Position numbers and translations under genes: made by a program. From Phoenix dactylifera (taxonomy: Eukaryota > Streptophyta > Magnoliopsida > Arecales > Arecaceae), in assembly GCF_009389715.1 (NCBI RefSeq), contig NC_052407.1, forward strand, positions 4,777,154-4,841,153: DNA of 64,000 nt, read 5' to 3'. The notes under the pieces are model-generated. The model was given only the letters and a program-made list of their open reading frames with translations. It ran no database searches and was not told where the DNA came from. Below, piece by piece: positions 34,944-47,025 of the stretch (its first letter is position 1; each line of letters begins with the position of its first letter).

Positions 34944-35575
34944 TGTTGGAAGTCTCCTTCCTTTGGGTAGTTTGTAATGTTGAAAGAGGTTTTTGTCCCA
35001 CATTGCTTGTGTAGAGTTTTCTTACATAGTTTTATAAGCATTCATATCCAACACATGTTCAAGTAACATTTTGGTGGAAATTTGTGGAGGAAAAAGTCAA
35101 TATAATATTAATCAAAGATTGGCACCTAGAACTTGGACACGTGGTATGTGCCACGTGTAAAATTCAGATTGGCTATAAATTTATTTATTTATTTATTTTT
35201 TACACTAATACAGTTTTTTTGTACAACATAAACTGCCAAAGGCAGTTTTTATCAGTTTTGTACAAAAATAATTGCTTGAGCAGTTATGTTTTAAACAGAC
35301 ACTGTTTCAATAATATGTTAGTTCAGGGTTTAGTTCAGGATTATATATAGCTAATGTCCTTCATAGATTTTAGAGAACTTCTTCTTCTAAACTTTTTATT
35401 CAGTTGTTCTGGGGAATCCTAGTTTTGCTGGCTAGGATTCTTTTTCGGATTTGTTGTATTCTGGAGCAAATTTGCTAGATTACCAATAGCAACATAGTGG
35501 GGGCAAAATTCGCTTAAGGACAGTGTTAATTTATGCTTCAAGACCGTTTCAAATACTAGAGATTCTGCTTCAACA
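34944..35575 (+). repeat. 3' LTR of the PR1-psi copia element
   Basis: 632 bp; pairs with 29781-30404. Confidence 0.9.
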
Positions 35576-35885
35576 CGTAGTACCGCTCCTCTTTCACCCA
35601 CTCTTTCACCGCATCTCTTACGGTGAAGTTGGCACCTCTCCCGTAAAAGATGTTCTTGTCGTAGGGCCCGTCGGAGTGGACGAGCTGGCAGTCGCGGATC
35701 CGCTAGTTGGCATAGTTTCGGGCATAGGCTGCAGCGGTGGCATTCCACATCACCAGGCACCCCACGCCGGCGGCTGCTTGGGCCGCATTGTAGGAACTTA
35801 TGAAGTCTTGAGGGGAGTTTTGGGCAATGGTCAGGGCCATAGCGATGACAGCAGCTGAAGCCAAGACAAGGCTTGATGATCCTAT
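35576..35885 (-). pseudogene. PR1-psi, N-terminal half
   Basis: Translation gives GSSSLVLASAAVIAMAL, IAQNSPQDF, MWNATAAAYARNYAN, a TAG stop, RIRDCQLVHSDGPY, and VKEWVKEERYY up to the copia insertion. The start codon is ATA (35885-35883) where PR1-a has ATG. The GENL box is replaced by DKNI. Start loss, a nonsense codon and the copia insertion each inactivate it. The N-terminus is closest to PR1-a. Confidence 0.88.
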
Positions 35886-35957
35886 AAATGGTTTTACTAA
35901 TCTCTCTCCCCCCCTTCTGACTGTAATTCTCGATGGAAGAGATACTTTCGGGATGGG

Positions 35958-35965
35958 TATTTATA
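35958..35965 (-). promoter_or_regulatory. TATA box relic of PR1-psi
   Basis: TATAAATA on the minus strand, about 73 bases before the lost start codon. Spacing and sequence match the intact PR-1 genes. Confidence 0.65.
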
Positions 35966-36069
35966 AGGGGAAATTAATTCCCCACCCTCCCAAAGACTCT
36001 GGTATAACAAAAAGTCCCAGTCCTAAAATCTTTGGTCCAATGGCTTCACCAAGTTTAATTTCTAATCCT

Positions 36070-36847
36070 TGAGAGCCTTTTATTTTAATAAAATGCCAAA
36101 AATGACCCCTCCCCTGCTGATTTCTCATTTCCACTGAAGAAGAAGAAGAAAAAGGGGGTCGTGGCCGCCGTCCATGGCCTGGCCCACTCCCGAACCCCCT
36201 CGCGCGGCCGCCACGACACCTCCCCACCGTGGGGGCGGGGGCATTCCCAGCGTCGACCATGGCCCGTCCCCCTTTCGCATCCGCCGCGGCCGGCGCCGGC
36301 CATGACCCAGCCCCCTCCTGTGTCCGCCCTGGCCCGGCCCCTTTCCCGTGTTGCCGGCCTTGCGGGAGGAGAAGACTTCTTTGCTGGCCAGCCACGGTTG
36401 TCGTAGGTGATGCTGGCCAGCCGCAGCTATTGTACGTGATGCTGGCCAGCCGTGGCCACCGCCAGCTGCGGCTCGGCCGCCTCCCGAGCCCCCTCCTGTG
36501 GCCCCCTCCCACAGCCGCCACAGCCCGGCCCCCTTTCAGCACTGCCGGCCTCGCGGAAGGAGAGGAAAGGAGATGAAAGAAGAAAGAGGAAGAAGGGAAG
36601 AAGAGGAAAAAAAAAAAAAGAAAAGAGAAAAAAGAAGAAAAGGAAAGAAAAGAAGAAGCAAAAAAAGAAACAATATATATATATATATAAATGAATGAAT
36701 AAATAAATAAATAAATAAGACAATAAATAAATATATTTTAATAAAATAAAATAATAAATAAATGAAGAAGGGAGGCCGGGCTGTGGCCGCCGCAATTTTT
36801 TAATGAATATTTTGTTTATTTTCTAATGAATATTTTTTAAATTGCAG
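36070..36847. other. GC-rich tract followed by purine-rich and AT-rich simple sequence
   Basis: 36130-36560 is strongly GC-rich with long open frames in several phases, none with a recognisable domain. 36560-36780 is a purine (GAAGAA) tract grading into TA and AATA repeats. It resembles the GC-rich part of the gypsy relic at 19560-20100 and is probably transposon leader sequence. Confidence 0.4.
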
Positions 36848-37904
36848 GTTTCTTGATTATGAGGTCAGCCACAAAGTTATTGCTATCATGCGCCAATTTT
36901 TCAATGGTCCTTGGTTGTCATGGAGGGAGGTTGCTGCACATGCTAAAGTTGAAATATAGAATAAGTTTGAGGTGATGTAATTAATTTATATTTCTTATCA
37001 TTAACTTTTGTCCTTGTTACACATGCCAATTAGTAAGTCTGATTACTTGCGACCTATATATTGTTAGGAGATACACACAATTCTTCCAGGACAATTGCAT
37101 CATGTGCATCAAGTTTGGAACAAACATTGTCAGGGACGGTAGACAACTTCATTAGGGATGGTTAGAAGCCAAAAGCTTGTAAAATCAAAAGGAGATTTAA
37201 ATAGAGCCCGTGATAAACCCCCTAATTAGATCTCTAGAGAAAATTGGAATAAGCTAATTGACATTTGGATTTTCACAAAATGGAAGAAGAAATCAGAAGC
37301 CAACAAAAAAAATAGAAATACCATGAAGAATGGTAGCATCTCTAAACACTATGAAGGATCAATCGCATTTGTCAATCATGACGAATGACTGGTACATCTT
37401 TATTCAATTAGATTTCTATAATAATTTTCATATTATTGTTCAATCATCTCAAATCAGCCCATTATATGTTAATGAATTTTTCTTTTCTCTTTTGTAGAAA
37501 ATAAAGTTCGATAGGGAGCCAACAATAGTTGAATCTTTTAATTGGACGTATAAGACAAAGCAAGGCATGGGAGGATATGTGGATAAGAGAAGTGAAGCTG
37601 TCATGGAAAGTATAATTTTTTTTATGATTCATAAATATTGTTGAGCTTGCTCATGTTTATCTCTTATTTGATCCACCATAATGTTTTTCTCTTCTTTCAA
37701 ATCAACTGGCAGACAAAGTATTCAGCTGAATACTCCAAAAAATATGGTGATGCCTCCACCTCAGATGCTCCACCACGTGATTATGACTTGTGGTTTGAGG
37801 CAACTGGTATCCCAACTCATGGCCATGTCTATGGCTTTAGTCCCCTAGAGGATCTCACTGGAATTATTGGTCAATCATCATCCTCTTCCACCTCTACAAG
37901 TTAA
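36848..37904 (+). pseudogene. En/Spm-CACTA-type plant transposase (Transposase_24-like), four exons
   Basis: Exons are inferred at 36848-36971, 37068-37391, 37498-37609 and 37713-37904, each intron with GT-AG ends. The first reads RFLDYEVSHKVIAIMRQFFNGPWLSW. The second carries WNKLIDIW, KKKSEANKKNR and a GSIAF box. The third reads REPTIVESFNWTYKTK, YVDKRSEAV. The fourth reads KYSAEYSKKYGDASTSD, DLWFEATG and GHVYGFSPLEDLTG. These match the conserved blocks of a plant protein family carried by En/Spm (CACTA) elements. In-frame stops occur in exon 1 (near 36957) and exon 2. No CACTA ends were found around it. Confidence 0.7.
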
Positions 37905-38247
37905 GCTCCAGAGCTGTACACGCGTGAAGACCTTCTAGGTATTCTTGAGCACGAAAAAAAAAAGGCAAGAGGAGGTTCTTCAAAAGATGAGAGAAGAGAT
38001 TGGCTTTGGACCAAGGCATGCAGATTAGGGGAGTAATGGTGATTTTGGTTCTGTTGATCGTGCTTCATTATGGTTGCTTTTGCCTTCGATGATAAGTCTT
38101 TGCATTCTTAGGAGGAATGAAATCTCTGTTGATCTCTATGACATACTTTTGGATTTTGATTTTGATGGATTTAGGACATGTTGATGCCTATTTTGAATGA
38201 TATGTTAAATAACTTTGGCATAATGTTGAATGCCTTTGCTATTAATG
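37905..38247. other. 3' flank of the transposase pseudogene
   Basis: AT-rich; reads like continuing degenerate exon or 3' untranslated sequence (GKARGGSSKDE-like) to about 38040. Nothing else seen. Confidence 0.35.
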
Positions 38248-38248
38248 A

Positions 38249-38291
<43 letters not shown>

Positions 38292-38292
38292 T
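38248..38292. repeat. (ATT)n microsatellite at a duplication breakpoint
   Basis: About 14 ATT units. Directly after it (from about 38292) the sequence matches the copia interior at 46573 onward. Confidence 0.9.
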
Positions 38293-39160
38293 TGTGATAA
38301 AGAAGCAATGGACTTTTGAATCTGAAATATTCTGGGTTCATTACCTTGTGAGAACCTTTTCCGTAAATCATTCCAGATTTCTCTAGTTGAATTGATGTAT
38401 AAAACACTATCAGTTAGTTCCTTTGAAATCAAGTTGAGGATCTATGAAGTGACTATTTCATTGCATCGAATCCATATCGAGAGTAATGGATCAGATGGGT
38501 CTAGTTTGATAAGTGATCCATCAACAAATGCAATCTTATTCTTTTGCACTTAAAGCCATTTTCATTGATCTGCACCAACTTAGATAATTTTCTCTAGTAA
38601 GTGTTTGTGAAACTAAGATGGTACCTAGATTGTCTCCATGGTGCAAGAAGTACGGGCTTGATTGATCATCAAACGCGCTTGAAGGAGACGATGAATGAAA
38701 AGAGTCGGCTGCAGCATTAGCCATTGAAACTTGCTCTGATATATACTATATCAAAAGAGAACTCCTGAACGGGGAAGATAGGAGGAGGAAGGTGATATAT
38801 CAAAAAGGAGAACTTCTGAACAGGAGACGGAAGATGATGAGAGGAAGAATACTACTTTTATTCCTTCAAAAGTCATACCTTATAGGCATTGGATCTCTAT
38901 TTATAAACAGGACTTAGTTACTCTACATAGTTGATACAACTCCACCAACTGAATTCAGTTGTTAGTTAGCTTCTTCCTTACCCACATAAGCTCCAGTGCG
39001 GCTCCAGCTCCTTGTAGCAATCCACATCAGCATATATGGTGGCATATCAGTGGTATCATGAACAAAGCAATGAATAGAGCACTGAAAACAGTAAAAGTTC
39101 AGATGATATACATAAGCTGTTTTGATTCAATGTACACCTCATAACCATTGGATTTCAATA
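38292..39160 (-). mobile_element. duplicated piece of a copia element: gag start plus 5' LTR
   Basis: Collinear with 46573-47459. It includes the gag N-terminus MANAAADSFHSSSPSS, the primer-binding region and an LTR at 38749-39160. After the LTR comes GAAAG and block B, exactly as at 47460. It is therefore a copy of that insertion made by segmental duplication, not a separate insertion. Confidence 0.85.
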
Positions 39161-41294
39161 GAAAGACAAGGACAAACGGACAACTACAGTCTTTAGTCGT
39201 ATTTTGTAAGCAGAGCATCTCATTTCATGAAAAAATCGGGATGCTTACGTCTCGTAGGATTTAAAAACTTGGTTTGAGGGAGCATAGCAATCTACTTTGG
39301 GTTACAACCATCACTTAAGACCAATACGTAAAAACCAGAAGAGAACTGGACGTCTACATTTGCCTCCATACGCGTAGCCCTTCATATAGCGTACTTTTCG
39401 CTTTTATCTCATGTGGATTTACAGCCCTGTTTCGTAGGATAAGGGAAAGCGGTTTTGCAAGCCACACAGTAGATCTTTATGTTTAAACCCTCAACAGAGC
39501 TCATTTAAGAATGTAGTTAGTATGCACACGTAAACTGTTTCAGCCTTTAGCATAGCTGAAACCACCATTAAGTTACTCTCATAATTTAAATCTATTTTAT
39601 TTGATCTATGCAAAAGCCTCTCAATTTAGATTCAAATAGGTTTGTTAGTTAGTTTGTTTGTTTCGATTTTGTTAACTTAATGATTATATCATCCTATGCT
39701 TGCAAGAGTTTCTTGAGAATGTCTTGAATGGGGTTTTGACTTGTATTTGAGACTGCAAGCTAAGGTCAAACTTGTTATACGTTGTACCATTTCCATACGG
39801 GATTCCCAAGTCTCTTCTCTCGTGGACTCTATGCTCAAGGCTGATTCATGTAAATTTTGTGTTCTTTGTTTTCCACGTTTAATACAAGTTTGTTTTACTA
39901 TATCCTCTTCACAAAGAACCCTACTTTCTGGTATATGCAACTATGAATTATTATCATTATTGGTGCATCTTATGACCCGTAAGACCAGATCATAGTACTG
40001 TATTGGGCCATCAAATGATCTGATGAGAGTACTGAGCCCTTTTCGCAAATCCAAACAAAAAAAATGATGCCACACACTGGTGTGAACGTGTCTAATATAC
40101 AAGCAATGTAGCCGTTTACTGATGTATAAGCTTACACATGGCCCATTTTATCCATTTTTTATAGACTCCGTTACTTGTCTTACATATCCAATTGACCTGC
40201 AGATTAGTTAATTTAACCAGACTCAATTGTCTACAAGACTTTGTTCAAGTGACGCAAAACTGTGCATCATCTAAAGTTAGAGGAGCTCAAAGTGCCACAT
40301 GCACAGCATGAGACTTGAATCTAGGTTAATTTCTTCCTTGAAAAGGTCACCAAACCGCTGAGTGAGCCTCTTGGTTATATATTTCTCTTAATCTGGTTTC
40401 TTATTTCAATATTTCAAATGACTGAAGTTCTTTTTTTTTTTTTTTGGTTTTTTCTTCCTCTCACAAAATGAAAAGAACATTCATATTTAGAAAAGAACAT
40501 TTATATTTTGCAAAGGGAAAAAAATATGGGACCAACAGGTTGATCGCTAAACGAGAATAATTATGCACCGTCTCATTGCATTGATTGGGGCAGCAAGCAG
40601 ACATTGTCATAAAATACTAGCTAATGTAAGGGGTTCTACCATGTGGACGGTGCCACGTACAGTGCTTCTCTTGTCGGCAAATTATATGTACAATATATAC
40701 AGATCTAGGAAATACCAATCTAACATCTTACTAGAATTTCAAACCTCAGTCTTGTAATAGGATTAGTACTAAACTATGAGTGCTTTGGTGGCATTACGTG
40801 GTGATGGGGAGGGAAGAACTCAACAAGCATAAGTGCCAAAATAAACTTGATATTCTTAATCCTAACATTTAGAGTCGCCACAGCACCTCATCCATATCCT
40901 TATCCTCTCTACTTCTTTTTTTATTTGATGTCTACGTATATTATACCTCATAGGAGTCGGCTTTTTTTAAATTTGCATTGAGTAAGACTTTGGATTTGTA
41001 TTGAATGGCAATCCCGTAACCTCCCATTTGCAATTGTTTGGCTAATGATCTATGAATAATTGCATCAAGTTGGCAGCTATTTTTAGCGCGCACAGTAGAT
41101 GGATAACATTTCTTGACAAGTGGACGACAAAAATATGGTGTGTAGAAATTAAGATATATAGTTACAGAAAGATTTGTTTATATTGAGCCACCTAAGCATA
41201 TTTATGTGATATCTTCCATGCTTCCATTAAGAATCTAATAAAATTGTGAAACGTGCAAATTTGTTGTCTATGTTTCATTTAAATACATCTGGCA

Positions 41295-41296
<2 letters not shown>
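39161..41296. repeat. block B, copy 1
   Basis: About 2.1 kb, near-identical to 47460-49590 and 60386-62487. No intact gene. One minus-strand frame (39689-39940) is open here and in copy 3 but broken in copy 2. The first 145 bases also occur upstream of PR1-d (57347-57490), so the block is part of an extended PR-1 upstream region. Confidence 0.88.

Positions 41297-41388
<92 letters not shown>
41297..41388. repeat. (AT)46 microsatellite at the end of block B copy 1
   Basis: 92 bases of AT. The paralogous position has 9 AT units in copy 3 (62488-62505) and almost none in copy 2 (about 49590). Confidence 0.95.
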
Positions 41389-41391
<3 letters not shown>

Positions 41392-41424
41392 TCTCAAGTG
41401 TTATTATTTAGGATATAGATGTTA

Positions 41425-42125
41425 TCATGTTACATATATTTTTGGACAAGGAATGGGTAGGAAAACTTGAATTTTTATTATTTAGGAAAACAATATAAAT
41501 GCCAAATAATTGCTGTTATTCTCATTATATCGCAGGTCTTATAATGGATTAGCAATTAATTAGCTTTGTTATTTTAGCATCCGTTGTTAAAATATACAAA
41601 CATTATATATATTCCCCTTTTAAAACCATTATAGGGATTGTCATAATATTATAATCTCCATTATTTTTTCTGATTTTATACTGTCTTTCATAAATTTTAA
41701 TATCGCTGTTATTTTAACATCGCAGCAAATTCTGCCAGGTTAGGTAGTCTTCCGTCACTGCTGTTTAATCTATATAGCCATAACTGTCTATGCTACTGTA
41801 AATTAGATGGTTAGGTAGGATTATGATTCTTTAAGATAAGGATTGTTGGAAGTACTGTGTTGAGATTTGTTAGCTTATCTCCTTGAAGATGTGGAAATTT
41901 GTGTTCCGACAAAGGGAAGGAAAGCCACGCATGCTGCTTTCATGCAAGCCCTAGCACCTCTGGTGGCAAGCTTTACTCTAACCTAACAGCTGAACTCTCG
42001 CTTTCAGTCATCTGTTTTTCTTTCTTGGTTTCCAAAATAAAATAAAGGTCTAAAAGATGAAAAGCAAGGAAATAAAAGTTTACAAAGATGAAAAAAATAA
42101 AAATAGAGGTTTGCAAAGATGAAAG
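41425..42125. repeat. block A, copy 1 (PR1-d upstream sequence without the gene)
   Basis: Matches 59692-60385 along its length. From GCAAATTCTGCCAGGTTAGG (41725) onward it also matches the region upstream of PR1-d at 56984 onward. It ends at the GAAAG target (42121-42125) of a copia element. Confidence 0.85.
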
Positions 42126-42587
42126 TATCAAAAGAGAACTCCTGAACAGGGAAGATAGGAGGAGGAAGGTGATATATCAAGAAGGAGAACTTCTGAACAG
42201 GAGAAGGAAGATAATGAGAGGAAGAACACTATTTTTATTCCTCCAAAAATTACACCGATCTCTATTTATAAACAGAACTTAGTTATTGTACACAGTTGAT
42301 ACAACTCTACCAACGGAATTCAGTTATCCTAACTAATTAACTGAATTCAGTTATCCCAACTAATTAACTGAATTCAGTTGTTAATTAGCTTTCTCCTTAT
42401 CCACATCAGCTCCAGCTCGGCTCCAGCTCCTTGTAGCAATCCATATCAGCGTATCAGTGGCGTATCAGTTGTATCAGCCATATCAGGAACAAAACAATGA
42501 ATAGAGCACTGAAAATAGTGAAAGTTTAGATGATATACATAAGCTATTTTGGTTCAATGTACACCTCATAACCATTGGATTTTAATA
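42126..42587 (-). repeat. 3' LTR of the A/B copia element
   Basis: 462 bp; pairs with 47026-47459. Contains repeated AACTGAATTCAGTT units near 42310-42390. Confidence 0.9.
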
Positions 42588-42594
42588 CTCTCCC

Positions 42595-45500
42595 TCAAAA
42601 GGACCAATGAATATTATAAATGCTCATCTTGAATAGGAGGAACTGAAACTGAGCAGAGTTGAGTGATTTGGTGAGAATGTCTGCCAACTGATATTGGGAA
42701 CGAACATACAAAGTGTAAATGAGTCTAGATTGAATCTTCTCTCGAATCAGATGGCAATCTAGTTCAATATGTTTTGTTCTTTCATGATAAACAGGGTTAG
42801 CAGCTATAGCCAAAGCTGCTTGATTATCACAAAACAATAAAGTAGGTTGATGATGTGGAATTTGGAGATCAGCCAAAATGTATTTAATCCAAGTTATCTC
42901 ACAGCATGTAGCAGCCATCGCCCGATATTCGGCCTTAGCTGAGGACCTAGAAACAGTTAATTGTTTCTTAGATTTTCATGAGATTAATGAGTCACCAAGG
43001 AATACACAATATCCTGTAAGAGATCGTCTTGTATTCGGGCAATTGGCCCAGTCAGAATCTGAATAGGCTTTGATATTCAGTTGAGAGGACGATGAGAAAA
43101 ATACACCTTGGCCAAGGGAAGCTTTGAGGTACCTTAGCACCCGGTGAGCAGTATCAAGATGGGGCTGATGTGATTTATCCATAAACTAGCTAAGAACTTA
43201 TAAACAATAGGAGAGATCGAGTCTTATAATGGTAAGATATAGAAGCTTCTCAATGAGATGTTTGTATATACTAGGATCAGCAAGGGGTGACTTTGCATCT
43301 CTAATCAACTTTAAATTCTGCTCAATAGGAGTTTTAGCTGGTTTTGCACCAAGAAAACCACTATATGAAAGTATGTCAGGTGTAAGTTTGCATTGATAGA
43401 GAAAAATGCCTTCATTTGATCTTGCAACTTCAATTCCCAAAAAATACTTGAACTTGCCCAAGTCTTTAATTTTGAATTTCTGATCTATAACGTTCTTAAG
43501 ATCTTCAATGGCAGCAAGATCATTACTAGCTAATATAATATCATCAACGTATACTAAGAGAGCTATGAATGATGAACCAGATTGCTTTGTAAAGACGGAA
43601 TAATCAGCTTTAAATTGTATGAACCCAGTGTCTAACAGGAATTGAGATAGCTTGAAAAATCACTGCCTGAAAGCTTATTTCAGATTGCAGAAGGATTTAT
43701 TAAGTCTGCAAACCTTGGACTCCCCCTTACCAGCAAAACCAGGAGGAATCTTCATGTAGATCTCTTCATTTAGATCACCAAGAAGAAAAGCATTGTTGAC
43801 ATCAGGTTAATGAAGATGCCATTTGTTTACAGCTGCAGCTGTAAGTAGAATTCTGATAGACGCCAGCTTTGCCACTGGTGAAAATATTTCAAAGTAATCA
43901 AAGCCTTCTCGTTGAGTGCACCCCTAGGCAACTAGGCGAGCTTTCTTGCATTCCACAGCGCCATCAGAGTTGAATTTAATTTTGTAGCACCATCTGCAAT
44001 CAATGGCTTCCTTACCGAGTGGTAGATCAGTAACAGTCCAGGTGTTATTCTCCTCAAGACCAGCTATCTCTTTTGCCATTGCTTTCCTCCATTTAGGGCA
44101 CTGAACAGCTTGTTTATATGAGGTGGGTTTAACCTCATTTCTAACGGCTAGAACGAAGGATTTATGAGATGGAGAGAGCTTATTGTAGTTGAGGAAAAGG
44201 GAGATGTCACACTCAGTACTGGTCACCACGGATTTTGATTGTGAGGTAGAAGGATTACTGGCTAATTGGCAATGATATTGTTCAAGATATGGAGGCCATT
44301 TTCTGTTTCTAGTTGACCTTCTAATAGGCTGACCATTTGACTCAGATATGGGTTGTGAATTCATGGGAGGTTCTATTGAATGTGGACAAGGTTCTGAAGG
44401 ATGTTGAAGAGGAAAATTAGAATTAGATGGAATGGATGAAGCAGGAGTGTGTAAAAGGAAATCCAAAGAAGAATACACATCAAGAATAGCATTCGGAATT
44501 ATACAACAGGAATCTGTATATTTGGAAGTTAAGGAAGGAAATTGTTTCAATGGAGAAATATGTTCATAGAAAATAACATTCCGAGAGATAGAAATAGACT
44601 TAGATTGCAAATTGTGTACCTTGTAACCTTTCATCTCATAAGGATAGCCAAGGAAAACAGCAGGCTTAGCCTGGGAATCAAATTTACTTCTATGTCGTGT
44701 GAGGGTAGAGACATAATATAAACATCCAAAAGCCTTGAGATGATCATATGTAGGTTTTGATGAAAACAGAACTTCATAAGGACACTTATTTGACAGCAAG
44801 GGGGATGGCATTCTATTGATAAGATGGGTGCATGGCTGTGAAAACACAATCACCCTAGAATTTAAGAGGGACATTTGATTGAATTCTTAATGCTCTTGCA
44901 ACGTTAAGAAGATGTTGATGCTTTCTCTCTACTGTGCCATTTTGCCGGGGAGTTTCGACGCATGAGTGTTGATGTATGATTCCTTTGGAAGCAAAAAAAA
45001 CTTTTGAAGATTAAATTCAGTACCATTATCAGTACGTACAGCCTTAATATTGGTACCAAATTGATTCTCTACAAGGTTAAAAAATGATTGTATAAGGGGC
45101 TGCGTTTGTGACTTTGAGTTCTTTAAAAAAACCCAAGTTGATCTACTAAAGTCATCAACTATGATTAAGAAATAGCGAGAACCATCATGTGATGGAGTTG
45201 CAAAGGGCCCCCATACATCACAGTGAACGAGTTCAAAAGGAAATCGGGTTTTATTCAATGAAACAGAAAAGGGTAACCTATGCTGTTTGGCCAATGGGGA
45301 AACAGTACAATGTTGTAATCTAAAACTTGCCACACAAGGATAGAATCATGCAAAAATTGCATCCTAGACAAAGATGGGTGTCCTAATTTGCAATGCCACA
45401 AGTCAACAGAAACTGCATAAATAGATGGTTTACAAGCTTTATCTTTATTGGACTCATGATATTCTTGAACCATGTAGTACAAGCCAACTTTTTCTTTAGC

Positions 45501-47005
45501 CAAACCAATCATTGTCTAGGTGCACAAGTCCTGAATGAATAGGTAATCAAATAGGAGGATTAAATAGCATGGCATCTGTTTAAGTAAAGAGCTGGTTGAA
45601 ATCAAATTGAAAGAAAATGAAGGAACAACCAAACGTTGGTGAGAGTGATGTGCTTTGAAATTTTCACAGTTTTTGTATGTGTTACAGAAACAGAGATTCC
45701 ATTTAAAAGCTTAACAAATATGGAAATTATAGAGGTAATTGCTGTTAGCAAAGAAGTTGAATGTACCATATGATCCGTTGTACCAGTATCAATTATCCAC
45801 TGTTCAGCAAATGTAATAGAAGCAGAAGCTAAAAAAGAGGAGATGTACCTGCCATGTTGAGCTTTGAACTTCCAACTTTAGAGGTAGAGGCATTAAATGA
45901 ACCAGATGAAGAAAATCCAGGATTTTGGAGAGCTATGGAACTGGTACTGTGACTAGCTTTCGATGAAGATGAAGAGTTGATCAGTGCTAAAAATTGCTGA
46001 CATTGTTCCACCGTAAAAGGAAGCTATGGAATGCCAGTGAATTGTTTTGATCTATTCTGAGATGATGCTTGATTCGCAGAGATTTGAAATCCTCTATTCT
46101 TAGGCCTATATCCACGAGGGTATCCATGTAACTTGTAGCATCTATCTTTTGTATGTCTAGTCACCCCACAATGACTCCACACGGGTCGTTCCTTCCTTTG
46201 AAATTGACCTATTCTAGCTCCAGACTTGGTAGGAGATGATGAAGCATTGTTGTAATTTGTTCTACTCAGGAACATTGCCATAATCATGCTTGGACTGACA
46301 AGGGATGTGATCTCTCTTTGCTTTTTTTATTGTAACACTAATGAGAATACCTTGTTTATGGAGGGAAGAGGGTCGATCAAGAGAATCTGACCTCGAATGT
46401 ATGAGTAACTATCATTTAATCCCATTAAAAATTGCATAGTACATTTTTGGTTTTGATATTCTATTAACTATTTCATTGCTCCACAAGAACAGATGGGATT
46501 TGGTTTATAATTCTATAACTCCTCCCAAAGACCCTTAAACTTGGTGAAGCATGAAGTTACGCTAGATTGATTTTGTGATAAAGAAGCAATGGACTTTTGA
46601 ATCTAAAATATTCTGGGTCCATTACCTTGTGAGAACCTTTTCCGTATATCGTTCCAGATTTCTTTAGCTGAATTGATGTGTATAAAACACTATCAGCTAG
46701 TTCCTTTGAAATCAAGTTGACGATCTATGAAGTGACAATGTCATTGCATCGAATCCATAACGAAAGTAATGGATTAGATGCATCTAGTTTGAGAAGTGAT
46801 CCATAAACAAATGCAATTTTATTTTTTGCACTTAAGCCATTTCCATTGATCTGCACCAGCTTGGATAATTTTCTCTAGTAAGTGTTTGTGAAACTAAGAT
46901 GGTACCTGGATTGTCTCCATAGTGCAGGAAGTACGAGCTTGCCTGATCATCAGATGTGCTTGAAGGAGATGATGAGTGAAAAGAGTCGGCTGCAGCGTTA
47001 GCCAT
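42595..47005 (-). pseudogene. copia gag-pol polyprotein, degraded
   Basis: ATG at 47005 opens gag (MANAAADSFHSS). The knuckle near 46170 reads WSHCGVTRHTKDRC, its first Cys lost. Integrase follows (HCDVWGPF, FLIIVDDFSRSTWVFL, AVRTDNGTEF at 44990-45333) with a frameshift just before the ERKH box. The integrase C-end and RT start are open together over 316 codons (43924-44874: LINRMPSPLLSNKCPYEVLF to CRWCYKIKF). The RT active site VYVDDII is intact at about 43530-43550. RNase H (42595-43182) ends with [12 protein letters not shown] and LADILTKSL. Several stops and frameshifts prevent a full product, but it is the best-preserved copia pol here. Confidence 0.88.
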
Positions 47006-47025
47006 TGAAACTTGCTCTGATAGTA

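Larger units (their letters stand above)
29781..35575 (+). mobile_element. Ty1/copia retrotransposon, near full-length, inserted in PR1-psi
   Basis: 5795 bp. LTRs at 29781-30404 and 34944-35575, roughly nine-tenths identical by eye, beginning TGTTAGAAATC/TGTTGGAAGTC and ending GCTTCAACA. Target duplications are GGTAG (29776-29780) and CGTAG (35576-35580), one mismatch. A purine tract (AAGTGGGAGA) precedes the 3' LTR. No initiator-Met-type primer site follows the 5' LTR. The coding order gag, protease, integrase, RT, RNase H is copia. It runs opposite to the PR-1 gene it splits. Confidence 0.92.

Noticed and set aside
36161..36576. Several long overlapping open frames in a GC-rich tract
   Set aside because: Frames are open on both strands because stops are rare at this GC content; none shows a domain or a sensible protein composition.
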